Shown here in pieces: positions 1 to 7,993 of a stretch of DNA of 18,464 nt. A program made the position numbers and the translations under genes. The stretch's first letter is position 1; each line of letters starts with the position of its first letter. The notes beneath the pieces are model-generated. The model did not search any database. It was not told the origin of the DNA and worked only from the letters and a program-made list of their open reading frames with translations. Source of the stretch: Hyphomicrobium_A sp041659545. Its GTDB lineage: Bacteria; Pseudomonadota; Alphaproteobacteria; Rhizobiales; Hyphomicrobiaceae. The DNA lies in NCBI GenBank assembly GCA_041659545.1, contig JBAZYB010000062.1, positions 1 through 18,464 of the forward strand. The letters run 5' to 3'.

Positions 1-2043
1 CGCCAGGCGCAGGCGCTGCGCGACCTGGCCAGCGCCAAGGTGGCAGGCGCGCAAAGGCAAACCAGCCATGACGCGGCTGACGACATGATCAAGGAGCAGC
101 GGCGGGCCGCTGACGCTTCGGAGAAACACTGGGCAGATGCATTGATGCGCGCCTTCGAGAGCGGCAAGGGCTTTTTCCAATCGCTGTGGGACACGATCAA
201 AAACACGCTGAAGACGCAAGTGCTCAAGGTGATGGTGCAGGGCACGATGGGCACGCTTGGGCTGGGCGCGGCTGGGGCGGCTGGTGCCTCTACGCTGGGT
301 GCGGCGGGGGATGTGGCAGGTATTGCCGGATTCGGATCGAGCGCCATCAATGGTCTTGGCCTTGCTGCTACAGGCTTCGGGCAAGCCGCCGCAGCCACGT
401 TCAGCAATGGTCTGATCGCCGGGTTCAGCACCAACATGGCAAACATTGGTGTGCTGGCCTCAAATGGGTCATGGATGACTGCGCTTGGGGCGGCCATGCC
501 CTACATCGGCGCGGCGGTGTTGGCCTATACGCTGCTCACCGGCAACAAAACCAAAAGCGCCGACGAATCAGGCCGCGCGCGCATTGACTACACCGCTGGC
601 GGCATAGGCGGCGACGCTTACAGCACCACTGGCAGCGCCGCGCAAGTGGCAAACATGACCCTTGCCACGGGTGGGCTGGCAAAGTCTTACTTTGACGCCG
701 CCGCCGCGCTGGGCATCAAGGCCATTGCGGGCGCGTTTGAAGTGGGCAGCAACACCGGGCATCAGGGCGAAAACCCGATGACCGTGATTGGCGCGAACTT
801 TGGCGCGGGCAGTTATTCCAGCGGCGAATTTTCCAGTGGCGACCAAGCCGCCTATGCCCTTGCCGCGTCTCGGGCGGTGCTCACGGCACTGCAAGCGTCT
901 GAGTTGCCAACCTACCTGAGCGGTGTGTTTGACGGCATGACGGCGGGCACGGCCACGCAAGACCAGATCAACAACGTGCTGGCCTATGCGCAGGCGCTCA
1001 CGGGCCTGAATCATGGTCTGCTGTTGATGCCTGAGCACTTTCAGAACCTTGCTACGCTGAGCTATGACGCGACAAAAGCCCTGATTGGTTTCAGCGGTGG
1101 CTTGGAGGCCCTGCAAAACAACCTGGGCACGTACTACACCAATTTCTACAGCGCCGAAGAACAGCGCCTGCAACAAATCAAGAACATCAACGCCGCTGTC
1201 GGCTTGAGTAGTTTTGATGCCGCCACGGCCACGCGCGAGAGCTTCCGGGCGCTGGTGGAAGCACAAGACCTGACGACCGAGAGCGGTCAAAAGACGTATG
1301 CCGCCTTGCTGAGTGTGGCGGGTGCCTTTGCCGGGTTGACCGACAACCTGGCTGACACGCAAGCCGAGCTTGCAAAAAAAGCACAGTCCGATGCCAACGC
1401 TAATTACCGCGCTGAAATGGAGTACGCGCAGGAAATCAACGACCGCATCCAAGCGAAGCAAGACGAAATCAAAAGCGCGTGGCAGGGCATTACCGACAAC
1501 ATCATGGCCGAGGTGGACCGCATCAGGGGCAGCCTGCAATCCGGCCCTGAATCGCTGGCCGCAGCCCAGGCTAAATTTGCCATTGCGCTCGCACAGACGC
1601 GGGCGGGTGACCAAGTGGCCGGGCAGTCGCTGCCGGGGCTGAGTCAAAGTCTTGATCAGGTTGCGCTCAAAGAGGCGGGCTCGTTGCTGGATTACCAGCG
1701 CATCATGGGCCGCGCTGCCAACAGCCTTGCCGCGCTGGGTGGCTCGCTGACGGATCAATATGGGCTGAAACCGCTTACCAGCGAAGCCGATCCGATGGTG
1801 GTTGAGCTGCGCGGCATCAGGACGACGCTCATGGACGGCTTTGGCATCAAGCCCACCAACAGTGCAAACCCGATTGTGGAAGAACTGCGCACCATGCGCC
1901 GGGAAAACGCCGAGCTGCGGGACGAAATCAAAGGCCTGCGGGCTGAGTCGCAATCGAGCGCGGTGAGCAACAGCAAAACGGCCCGCCTGCTAGATCGCCT
2001 GTCGCCTGACGGAAACTCTCTACAGATTGTGGTGGCCGCATGA
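1..2043 (+). CDS. Tail tape-measure protein, C-terminal part (5' end outside window)
   Basis: The frame is open from base 1 with no stop, so this is the last 680 codons of a longer gene; the GTG at 40 is only the first in-window start codon. Near its left end it has the lambda-type tape-measure C-terminal pattern: a charged helix, then ADALMRAFESGKGFFQSLWD and a short amphipathic TIKNTLKTQVLKVMVQ segment. A long Gly/Ala-rich, weakly hydrophobic stretch follows, then Ala/Gln-rich helices and a terminal coiled coil (ENAELRDEIKGLRAE). Two copies of a G-[LI]-K-P...NP/DP-[MI]-V-x-ELR unit of about 25 residues sit just before the coiled coil. Tape-measure proteins set siphovirus tail length and are ejected with the DNA. 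Its last codon overlaps the next tail gene (ATGA). Family call is good; exact subfamily is uncertain. Confidence 0.8.
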   Translation, partial: RQAQALRDLASAKVAGAQRQTSHDAADDMIKEQRRAADASEKHWADALMRAFESGKGFFQSLWDTIKNTLKTQVLKVMVQGTMGTLGLGAAGAAGASTLGAAGDVAGIAGFGSSAINGLGLAATGFGQAAAATFSNGLIAGFSTNMANIGVLASNGSWMTALGAAMPYIGAAVLAYTLLTGNKTKSADESGRARIDYTAGGIGGDAYSTTGSAAQVANMTLATGGLAKSYFDAAAALGIKAIAGAFEVGSNTGHQGENPMTVIGANFGAGSYSSGEFSSGDQAAYALAASRAVLTALQASELPTYLSGVFDGMTAGTATQDQINNVLAYAQALTGLNHGLLLMPEHFQNLATLSYDATKALIGFSGGLEALQNNLGTYYTNFYSAEEQRLQQIKNINAAVGLSSFDAATATRESFRALVEAQDLTTESGQKTYAALLSVAGAFAGLTDNLADTQAELAKKAQSDANANYRAEMEYAQEINDRIQAKQDEIKSAWQGITDNIMAEVDRIRGSLQSGPESLAAAQAKFAIALAQTRAGDQVAGQSLPGLSQSLDQVALKEAGSLLDYQRIMGRAANSLAALGGSLTDQYGLKPLTSEADPMVVELRGIRTTLMDGFGIKPTNSANPIVEELRTMRRENAELRDEIKGLRAESQSSAVSNSKTARLLDRLSPDGNSLQIVVAA

Positions 2044-3257
2044 AAATCATAGACCCGATCGCCATTCCAGAGAGTGCTTATGAGTGGAATGTTTCTTGGC
2101 TTGTCAACAACAGCGAGCGCGGCTTTGTGCCTGAGCTCGCGCCAGCCGCATGGGATGCGGCCACTTTATACAGCGCCCTTGTTTACCCGGCCTATGGCTA
2201 CACCTGGCGGCCTGATCGCGTGAGCGTTGCCGCTGGGTATGGTTTGCTGTGGGTGTACGAATCCACGCAAGCCAACAACATCGGCAACATCCCTGGTGCG
2301 TCAAGTGCATGGCACTACGTCGGCCCGACGTATCAGGAATACGACGCCACGGCCGTCTATGCGCTGGGTGAACGGGCACAGGACAGCACCACGCATAAAG
2401 CCTATGAATCTCTTGTCGAGGGACAGACGGGCACTACTACCACATCGCCGCCGGTATGGGGTGGCGGCGGGTCTTCTACCGTGCCTACAGCGCCCACCGC
2501 GCCGCCCGTAGTCACAGTGACCAATTCCACCTTGCTCGACCCCACCAAATGGCTCCCCATCGGCACGACAAATCGTTATGCCATGTTCGACCTGGACAAC
2601 ACCACCAAGACCTATTCCAACAATGAAATTTTCGTGATGTTTCGCAACTACGGCGCGTCGGCCGTGGCACTGTACGGGCTGAACGGAACTGGCCTCAAGG
2701 TTGACGTTTACGACGACATTTCATTCATCTCTGCCAACATCGCATGGACCAGTGGAGATATTTCTCTGGAAACCAGCGCGGTGACGGACGTTGATGAATG
2801 GCTTACTGTGCCGCCGCAATGGGTGGACAAACACGCCATTGTTAGCATCCCGCCTGTTTTTGGCTGGATCAGCATTCGCATCACCGGGGCTGGCACTGTG
2901 TCTTGTGGTTCGGTAGTGATTGGCGACCCGGTGGACGTGGGGGGCACGCAATACGGCCCGGCGCTCTCCCTGATTGACTACGGCAAAAAAGAAATCGACC
3001 AGTGGGGCAATTACACCTACATCCCCGGCACCTATTCGGCCAGGCTGCGCGTTAGCACGTTTTTTGACAATGTTGACCTCGACGCTGTAACCGCCGCCAT
3101 GATCAATTTCAGGGGCAAGCCCTGCGCGTACCTTGCCACCGACTTGACGGCTTATCGCGCCCTCAATGTTCTTGGTGTTTATAAGGACTTTTCCATTGAC
3201 GTGAGATACGTCAACAACTCCCTGACATCGCTTGAAATTGAAGGACTATCCACATGA
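2040..3257 (+). CDS. Tail protein with carbohydrate-binding-like modules
   Basis: 405 aa, starting at an ATG inside the ATGA overlap with the tape-measure gene. The N-terminal third contains two units resembling CBM5/12 (chitin-binding) folds. The first is about residues 36-93 (WDAATLYSA...LWVYESTQ...AWHYVG). The second is about 97-140 (YDATAVYALGERAQDS...KAYESL...PPVW). A Gly/Pro/Thr linker (about 141-160) leads to a beta-rich domain that ends in a compact C-terminal part containing FFDNVDLDAV and RGKPCAYLATDLTAY. The position directly after the tape measure is where siphoviruses encode distal-tail and tip proteins, so a baseplate or tail-tip role is likely. Carbohydrate binding is inferred from aromatic spacing, not from a profile match. 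Confidence 0.7.
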   Translation: MKIIDPIAIPESAYEWNVSWLVNNSERGFVPELAPAAWDAATLYSALVYPAYGYTWRPDRVSVAAGYGLLWVYESTQANNIGNIPGASSAWHYVGPTYQEYDATAVYALGERAQDSTTHKAYESLVEGQTGTTTTSPPVWGGGGSSTVPTAPTAPPVVTVTNSTLLDPTKWLPIGTTNRYAMFDLDNTTKTYSNNEIFVMFRNYGASAVALYGLNGTGLKVDVYDDISFISANIAWTSGDISLETSAVTDVDEWLTVPPQWVDKHAIVSIPPVFGWISIRITGAGTVSCGSVVIGDPVDVGGTQYGPALSLIDYGKKEIDQWGNYTYIPGTYSARLRVSTFFDNVDLDAVTAAMINFRGKPCAYLATDLTAYRALNVLGVYKDFSIDVRYVNNSLTSLEIEGLST

Positions 3258-4111
3258 CTATCACCGCCCTGCCTGCGCTTAATCGCGCCAGCGCCACATT
3301 CAAGACCGACGCGGACACTTATTTTGAGACGCTGCTGCCCGCGTTTTCAACAGCCGTTGCCAACGGAATGCGCGAAAAGCTAAGTGCCGCCAGGACTATT
3401 TATGTATCCACCACCGGGACAGACAACGCCTCCTGGGGTGACGTTGGCAACCCGCTGCTTACCCTTCAATATGCCATTGACATGGCCTGCTCTTACGACC
3501 TTGGCCTGTACGACCTGACGATTCAGGTGGGCGCTGGCACCTGGACGCAGGGTGTCACGCTGCGCAAATATGTCACGGGCGGGGGCCGGATCATCATTCG
3601 TGGCGACACCACCACGCCGGCAAATTGCTTGATGTCCTGCACGTCTGTCAGTTGTTTCGAAGCTGATGGGCAGATGGAGTATCTGATTGAGGGGTTCAAG
3701 CTGCAAACTACTACGTCCGGTTTTGGGGTGGTAGCAAGCAGCATGTCAAAAATCATCTTTGGCAACATGGTTTTCGGGGCGTGCGCCAATGATCAAATCT
3801 ATATCGTGTCTGGTTCTGTGGTTGTATTCGCCGCTAACTATTCAATCACCGGAGGAGCACCTAGCCACTGGCGCTCCGACATTGGCGGCATCATGCAGGC
3901 GCAGTCAAAGACCATCACGCTGACCGGGACGCCCGCCTTCACTACTTTTGCAAAAGCGGACAACGGCGCAATTTTGGCGCTGCAATCCAACACCTACAGC
4001 GGCTCGGCTACCGGCCAAAAATACCTGTCGGAAAACAACGCGGTGATCAACTCTGGTGTCACCCTGCCAGGCAGCACTGCTGGTGCCGCGGTGACGGGAC
4101 GCTACGCTTAA
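3254..4111 (+). CDS. Tail fibre/spike-like protein, predicted beta-helix
   Basis: 285 aa, overlapping the previous gene by 4 nt and preceded by AAGGA. The N-terminal 40 residues (ALPALNRASATFKTDADTYF, then LLPAFSTAVAN) match the segment common at the start of phage tail-fibre proteins, probably for attachment or trimer formation. From IYVSTTGTDNASWG on, the protein has short beta strands and many Gly, Thr and Ser turns, including YAIDMAC, LTIQVGAGTW and GGRIIIRGD. This is the usual entry to a right-handed parallel beta-helix of the pectin-lyase type. It ends with a Gly/Ala-rich tail closing in GRYA, like other phage appendage proteins. Beta-helix appendages can be depolymerases, but I see no recognisable catalytic set. 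Confidence 0.7.
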   Translation: MTITALPALNRASATFKTDADTYFETLLPAFSTAVANGMREKLSAARTIYVSTTGTDNASWGDVGNPLLTLQYAIDMACSYDLGLYDLTIQVGAGTWTQGVTLRKYVTGGGRIIIRGDTTTPANCLMSCTSVSCFEADGQMEYLIEGFKLQTTTSGFGVVASSMSKIIFGNMVFGACANDQIYIVSGSVVVFAANYSITGGAPSHWRSDIGGIMQAQSKTITLTGTPAFTTFAKADNGAILALQSNTYSGSATGQKYLSENNAVINSGVTLPGSTAGAAVTGRYA

Positions 4112-4128
4112 TCAACCCTGGAGAACGC

Positions 4129-4344
4129 ATGAAAACGACCTTGAGAACCCTCGCCCTATTTGCCGCACTGCTGGCCTGTGGCTACGCGCTGGCCATGCCG
4201 CCGCTGTACCCGTGCTCACCGTATCAGACGGTATGCCCGAAGCCGCCCGTGTGCCCGCCACAGACGGCACTCATGCGGTGGCTGGCGACGATGATGGCAA
4301 CGACCGCCACGGTGCTGGTGCCGGACGGGTGCCCACGGTATTGA
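4129..4344 (+). CDS. Small secreted Pro/Cys-rich protein
   Basis: 71 aa with a good ribosome-binding site (CTGGAGAACGC before ATG). The first 22 residues form a classic Sec signal peptide: KTTLR, then a hydrophobic core LALFAALLACGYA, with a likely cleavage after ALA. The mature part is only about 49 residues and begins with a Pro/Cys-rich stretch in which Cys recurs in PCSPYQTVCPKPPVCPPQ. A weakly hydrophobic segment and a final Cys follow. It sits between tail and membrane-protein genes, 17 bp after the beta-helix gene. I do not recognise the family. A periplasmic accessory of lysis or adsorption is possible but unproven. Confidence 0.6.
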   Translation: MKTTLRTLALFAALLACGYALAMPPLYPCSPYQTVCPKPPVCPPQTALMRWLATMMATTATVLVPDGCPRY

Positions 4345-4375
4345 TTGATTGTTTTTAACCCCTGAAAGGAAGATC

Positions 4376-4876
4376 ATGAATAACTCTGATTCGCAAAACG
4401 CGCCTCTGAGCGCAGAAGAAACTTACCGGCTTGAGCGCAGGAAAGCCATTCAGGCGTATGTGAACGCCTACCGGGCTTACCCGGCCATGATTATTGACGC
4501 GATGCAGCAATACGGTGTTGATGCGGCCGAGATCACCGAGGCAATGGTGGCAACAATCAACATGACGCATTACCTGCGCAAAGCGGGTGTGCCTGACGGT
4601 TTCATGGGCCTCAAGGTGTGGAGCCCCGCCGAAGTGCAGAACTACCTCGATTTTGTCAAGGCGCATTCCCCGGTGCACGGCTGGGGCTTTATGGGCGTCA
4701 CCGACCCCATCGAGGCACAAGACGTGCTCGACCGCATGGCGCGGCGCAAGGCCGCGATGCCAGCGTTTCAGATTCCGTGGGAGGGCAACTGGCGTCTGAA
4801 TTTGTCAATCGAGCAAGCCGCCGAAGAAAAGCGCCGCGCTGGTCTTGATTCTGGCAACACGGTCATTCTGAGCTGA
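4376..4876 (+). CDS. Conserved phage protein of unknown function
   Basis: 166 aa. The frame is open from a TTG at 4349, but the ATG at 4376 is preferred because GAAAGGAAGATC precedes it. The protein is soluble and mostly helical. It has a charged N-terminal helix (ETYRLERRKAIQAYVNAYRA), a second helical region (IIDAMQQYGVDAAEITEAMV) and a central WSPAEVQNYLDF helix. A conserved-looking aromatic/Gly stretch (HGWGFMGVTDP, then IPWEGNWRLNL) follows. There is no signal peptide or membrane segment. It lies 4 bp before the next gene, so the two are probably co-translated. Being in the late tail region suggests a virion or assembly role, which is inference from position only. Confidence 0.65.
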   Translation: MNNSDSQNAPLSAEETYRLERRKAIQAYVNAYRAYPAMIIDAMQQYGVDAAEITEAMVATINMTHYLRKAGVPDGFMGLKVWSPAEVQNYLDFVKAHSPVHGWGFMGVTDPIEAQDVLDRMARRKAAMPAFQIPWEGNWRLNLSIEQAAEEKRRAGLDSGNTVILS

Positions 4877-4880
4877 CCAA

Positions 4881-5234
4881 ATGCCGGTCGTTTACTTTCT
4901 GGCGACGCTCTGGGCGCTCTGGTACTTGTACCTGATTGTCATGGGGCTTTACCGGGCAAAACTGCTCGGTAAGTTGTCACCCGGCGCGATGGTGCTGGGT
5001 GCTCCTGCGCTGATTGTTGGCACGGTGATGGACTGGTTTTTAAACGTGCTTGCGTCAGTCGTTTTTCGAGAGTGGCCGCGCACGCGCAAAGAGCTATTGA
5101 CGACACGCCTCACGCGGTACATCAATGGGCCGCAGTGCCAGAACAAACATTGGGCGGGGATCATTTGCCGCCATCTGCTGGACCCGTTCGATCCGATGGG
5201 CAGCCACTGCCGTCAAACGAAAGACTACTCATGA
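4881..5234 (+). CDS. Small membrane protein with cytosolic Cys/Arg-rich tail
   Basis: 117 aa. Two predicted membrane helices lie at about residues 3-24 (VVYFLATLWALWYLYLIVMG) and about 36-60 (AMVLGAPALIVGTVMDWFLN). A basic region follows (REWPRTRKELLTTRLTRY), then a C-terminal part with ICRHLLDPFDPMGSHC. I recognise the general form (two membrane helices, then a T-x-RLxRY and HLLDPFDPxGxHC tail) from hypothetical proteins of beta-proteobacterial phages, but no function is established. The start has only a weak Shine-Dalgarno site and lies 4 bp after the previous stop. The stop overlaps the next start as ATGA, pairing it with another membrane protein. A holin or anti-holin role is possible but speculative. 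Confidence 0.65.
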   Translation: MPVVYFLATLWALWYLYLIVMGLYRAKLLGKLSPGAMVLGAPALIVGTVMDWFLNVLASVVFREWPRTRKELLTTRLTRYINGPQCQNKHWAGIICRHLLDPFDPMGSHCRQTKDYS

Positions 5235-5428
5235 GCGATCACGAACCACGCTACACCTACAACGCTGACGACCACGGCACACGCATTGCGCTGCTCGAAC
5301 AGTCAACGTACGACATTAAAAGCCAACTCAAGGCCATCAACAGCAATATATCAAGACTGGTTTGGCTGCTCGTAACCGCGCTTGGTTTCGCCGTCATGAA
5401 ATTCGTCATCGGCGGCGGGCTTGCTTGA
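5231..5428 (+). CDS. XhlA-like small tail-anchored membrane protein
   Basis: 65 aa, starting at the ATG of the ATGA overlap. The frame extends upstream without a stop, but that part is a shadow of the previous gene. The N-terminal 40 residues are polar and helical (TRIALLEQSTYDIKSQLKAI). A single hydrophobic C-terminal segment follows (RLVWLLVTALGFAVMKFVI) and ends GGGLA. A short coiled-coil helix followed by one C-terminal membrane helix is the pattern of the XhlA/haemolysin family, which cooperates with holins in some phages. The pairing with the two-helix protein upstream fits a membrane complex. The family call rests on topology, not on diagnostic residues. Confidence 0.6.
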   Translation: MSDHEPRYTYNADDHGTRIALLEQSTYDIKSQLKAINSNISRLVWLLVTALGFAVMKFVIGGGLA

Positions 5429-5464
5429 AATGACCACCTACCACATCCCACGCCAAGGACAACC

Positions 5465-6481
5465 ATGATCACAGTACCCGTTACCTGCACGCTCTACGAC
5501 CAGCAGGGAGACCCTGTTGCCGGTGGCGTCATCACCGCCGAACTCAACCAGACCGAGATTTACCAAGGCGTGATCGTCCCCGAGTTGTACACCGCCACGG
5601 CAGATGCTTTGGGTGTGGCTGTACTGAATTTATGGCCGAACGAATTAGGCGTGAATGGCTCGATGTACACCATCAACGCGACAAACCCGGACAACGGAAA
5701 GCGGTTCCTGAAAAAGATCACCGTGAGCGTGCCGAACGCGGCTTGCAATTTGCACGACATCATTACCAGTGTGCCCTACCCGGCGATTGATGCCGCGCAG
5801 CAGGCGCTGGCAGGTGCGCAAGCTGCGCTGGCCCTGACAAACGCCGACGTTGTTTTGACGCATGCCGATGTGCTTTTAACCTCTGCTGACGCCGATCAGA
5901 CGGCACTTGATGCAATCGCTACAGCTGCTGACCGGGTGCAGACGGGCCTTGATGCTGTTGCAACCGCCGCCGACCGAGTGCAAACGGCGCTTGATGTGAT
6001 CGCGGCAGCAGACGCCAGCCGCCTGACGATGGGCACGGTAACGACAGGAGCCCCCGGCAGCGCGGCGGATGCTGCAATTACTGGCGTGGCAGGCAGTCAA
6101 GTGCTGGCGCTGACGATACCCGAGGGCGATGTGGGTGAAACAGGGGCAACAGGGGCAACAGGGGCAACAGGGGCAACAGGGGAATTGCTCGGTGTCACTA
6201 CAGTCGCTGGAGCCACCCACACCTTGTCTGCTGCTGATAACGGCTATGCGCTTTATTTCACATCTGCAACAGCGGTCACGGTTACGACAGCTGCGGGGCT
6301 TGGTGCTGCCTTTTCGTGTCTGCTCGTGCAGGCTGGTGCAGGGCAAATCACGGTGGCGCAAGGCGCATCGACAACGCTTGTATCGTATGGCTCATTTGTC
6401 AAATCAGCGGGGCAATATGCGGCCCTATCAGTAATAACGCCGGTTGCTGATACCTTCGTTTTGTCTGGACAAACCGCATGA
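5465..6481 (+). CDS. Tail fibre protein with collagen-like repeat
   Basis: 338 aa with the SD CAAGGACAACC before ATG. Residues 1-95 form an Ig-like/carboxypeptidase-regulatory-like beta domain (TCTLYDQQGDPVAGGVITAE, then LWPNELGVNGSMYTI), common at the N-terminus of phage fibre subunits. Residues about 105-180 are Ala/Asp-rich helical repeats, including TAADRVQTGLDAVA followed at once by TAADRVQTALDVIA, likely a trimeric coiled coil. Around residues 220-240 there is a Gly-X-Thr collagen-like run (GETGATGATGATGATGE). The C-terminal 100 residues form a Gly/Ala/Val/Thr-rich beta domain, probably the distal knob. The stop overlaps the next gene as ATGA. Host recognition by the C-terminal knob is inference. 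Confidence 0.75.
   Translation: MITVPVTCTLYDQQGDPVAGGVITAELNQTEIYQGVIVPELYTATADALGVAVLNLWPNELGVNGSMYTINATNPDNGKRFLKKITVSVPNAACNLHDIITSVPYPAIDAAQQALAGAQAALALTNADVVLTHADVLLTSADADQTALDAIATAADRVQTGLDAVATAADRVQTALDVIAAADASRLTMGTVTTGAPGSAADAAITGVAGSQVLALTIPEGDVGETGATGATGATGATGELLGVTTVAGATHTLSAADNGYALYFTSATAVTVTTAAGLGAAFSCLLVQAGAGQITVAQGASTTLVSYGSFVKSAGQYAALSVITPVADTFVLSGQTA
6140..6181 (+). repeat. Perfect 9-bp tandem repeat coding for collagen-like GAT triplets
   Basis: ACAGGGGCA is repeated four times without a mismatch, and a fifth, diverging ACAGGGGAA follows. The unit is a multiple of three, so gain or loss of copies would keep the fibre gene in frame and change only the length of the Gly-Ala-Thr collagen-like segment. 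Confidence 0.9.
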
Positions 6482-7320
6482 TCCCGGCCTTTTTGCAGCA
6501 TCGCGGTTTGGCCGCAACGGTGCGCTCGTTGTTCGGCAATGGCGAAGTCGGCGCATGGTATGACCCAAGCGACCTGGCAACGCTATTCCAGAACTCTGCA
6601 GGCACTACGCCTGTCACTGCGGTCGAGCAGCCAGTAGGGTTGATACTGGACAAGAGCAAGGGGCTGGTGCTGGGGGCTGAGTTGGTTGCGCCGCTTGATT
6701 TCGCTACGGGGTGGACGGCAAGCGGATCAGCGGTAACTGTAAATAGCGCAACATCGTTTACTACTACTGCGGTGGCTAATTATTACAAGCCATATTTCAC
6801 AGTTGGTAAGTGGTACAAACTGACGGCAACGATTACGTTTACGACACCTAGCCTTACTTTGTTTAACGCTACTACTGCGGTAAATCCAATAAGCACCTCG
6901 CTAACGAGTGGCGTTGCGTATACTTGTTATTTTCTAGCAGGGGCAACACAGCTTAACTTTAGATCGGGTGGTGCGGGTACGGTCACCGTTGACAACATCT
7001 CCGCCAAAGAACTCCCCGGCCAGCATAGTCGGCAAGCAACATCGGCAGAGCGCCCGGTTTTAAAGGCTACTCCTACCCGCATTGATTACGATGCCGTTGA
7101 CGATACTCTCGTTGCCACGTTTGCATCAAGCCTCGGCACTGATTGCACAGTATGCCGCGCAGTCCCGGGCGTTGGGGCAAGCATCCTCACAGGTCAGACC
7201 ATTGGGACGACCTACACCGATAGCACGGATCATGCCGGCCTGATCATTGTCAACCGCGCATTGACTGCTGGTGAGACTGCCAGCGTCACCACCTACCTTA
7301 ATTTGAAGGCGGGCGTATGA
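6478..7320 (+). CDS. Tail-tip/receptor-binding protein, mosaic
   Basis: 280 aa, overlapping the collagen-repeat fibre gene by ATGA. Residues 15-62 carry a recurring phage appendage motif (GEVGAWYDPSDLATLFQNSA, then AVEQPVGLILDKSKG). Residues about 65-178 form a Thr/Ser/Val-rich beta domain of jelly-roll character (DFATGWTASGSAVTVNS, then TVTVDNISAKELPG). The end returns to the first style with RIDYDAVDDTL, a degenerate lectin-like strand region, and HAGLIIVNRALTAGE. The middle segment uses more AT-rich, A/T-ending codons than its flanks, as expected of a swapped-in domain. Together with the previous gene it probably forms the host-contact end of the tail. Sugar binding is inferred from the fold-like pattern only. 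Confidence 0.65.
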   Translation: MIPAFLQHRGLAATVRSLFGNGEVGAWYDPSDLATLFQNSAGTTPVTAVEQPVGLILDKSKGLVLGAELVAPLDFATGWTASGSAVTVNSATSFTTTAVANYYKPYFTVGKWYKLTATITFTTPSLTLFNATTAVNPISTSLTSGVAYTCYFLAGATQLNFRSGGAGTVTVDNISAKELPGQHSRQATSAERPVLKATPTRIDYDAVDDTLVATFASSLGTDCTVCRAVPGVGASILTGQTIGTTYTDSTDHAGLIIVNRALTAGETASVTTYLNLKAGV

Positions 7321-7778
7321 AAACCCTCTACAGCTTATTGATCGTGCTGGCCCTGTCCGGCTGCGCAATCACGCGCTCACCGGCAAGTGACGCGGCGGTT
7401 ACTGATGTGGCATCGACAGGACTTGGTATTGCACTTGGAGCAGCGGAGGCTAACCCTATCGGCTTGGTGACGATCCCGCTCAAGATCGCTCTGTTGGCTC
7501 ATGCAGAAACCCTGCCAGACGGTGAAAAGCAGGAAGCGCAAACCACTTTATCAGCCGTCTGGAACGGTGCGGCGGTGAACAACGTCTGTGCCGTGGCAGT
7601 GATCATATCTGGCGGTGCTGCATCGCTACCATGCCTGCTGGTTGGCGGGGCCTATGGGATGTGGGAATACACCAGCACCAAGGCCAATCAGATGCAGGCT
7701 GAGTTTGCGGCTATGTGCATTCAGGCTCGACAAGAGACACCAGGCATGAAATGTTTTTATAAGGGGCAGGCGCTATGA
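7317..7778 (+). CDS. Phage lipoprotein, DUF5658-like motif
   Basis: 153 aa, first of the lysis-side genes and overlapping the tail-tip gene by ATGA. It has a lipoprotein signal: MKT, a hydrophobic core, then lipobox LSGC with Cys16 as the lipidated residue. The mature part contains TGLGIALGAAEANPIGL, an alternating small/hydrophobic segment with an E-x-NP motif typical of small phage membrane proteins. Later come LSAVWNGAAVNNVCAVAVII and a second hydrophobic, Gly-rich stretch. Two further Cys residues lie near the C-terminus (MCIQ, MKCFY). It is probably anchored in a membrane on the periplasmic side. The role is unknown; helping lysis or blocking superinfection are both possible. Confidence 0.65.
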   Translation: MKTLYSLLIVLALSGCAITRSPASDAAVTDVASTGLGIALGAAEANPIGLVTIPLKIALLAHAETLPDGEKQEAQTTLSAVWNGAAVNNVCAVAVIISGGAASLPCLLVGGAYGMWEYTSTKANQMQAEFAAMCIQARQETPGMKCFYKGQAL

Positions 7779-7993
7779 AACTGCCAAGCCTGCACGACAA
7801 CTGGCTGTTTCTGCTGCGCAAAAGCTGGGCCGTGCGCTGGGCGGTTGTCGCTGGCCTGCTCAGTGGTGCCGAAGTGATCTTGCCGCTGTTTGTCGATGCC
7901 ATGCCGCGCATGTACTTTGCCGCACTGTCGATGGCGGCGACTATGGGCAGCATTTGGGCGCGGATATTGGTGCAACCGAAGGATGGATTGTGA
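7775..7993 (+). CDS. Small membrane protein, DUF7940-like; holin candidate
   Basis: 72 aa, ATGA overlap with the lipoprotein gene and SD AAGGGG upstream. The N-terminus is basic and cytosolic (DNWLFLLRKSWAVRW). Two close hydrophobic segments follow, about residues 21-38 (RWAVVAGLLSGAEVILPLF) and about 42-65 (AMPRMYFAALSMAATMGSIW), and then a short polar tail. The pattern LLSGAEVxLPLFxDAxPR is familiar from small proteins next to endolysin genes of proteobacterial phages. Size, two membrane helices and place just upstream of the endolysin make it a good holin candidate. The following gene is the rival. Confidence 0.6.
   Translation: MKLPSLHDNWLFLLRKSWAVRWAVVAGLLSGAEVILPLFVDAMPRMYFAALSMAATMGSIWARILVQPKDGL

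Noticed and set aside
568..1953. 461-codon open frame antisense to the tape-measure gene
   Set aside because: It mirrors G+C-rich codons of the sense gene, gives an Arg/Gln/His-rich protein with no domain, and has no promoter or SD context; the sense frame has clear tape-measure features.
5876..6361. Antisense frame with Cys-Cys-Pro repeats, resembling a metal-binding protein
   Set aside because: The CPC pattern is just the reverse reading of the 9-bp collagen-like repeat in the tail-fibre gene.
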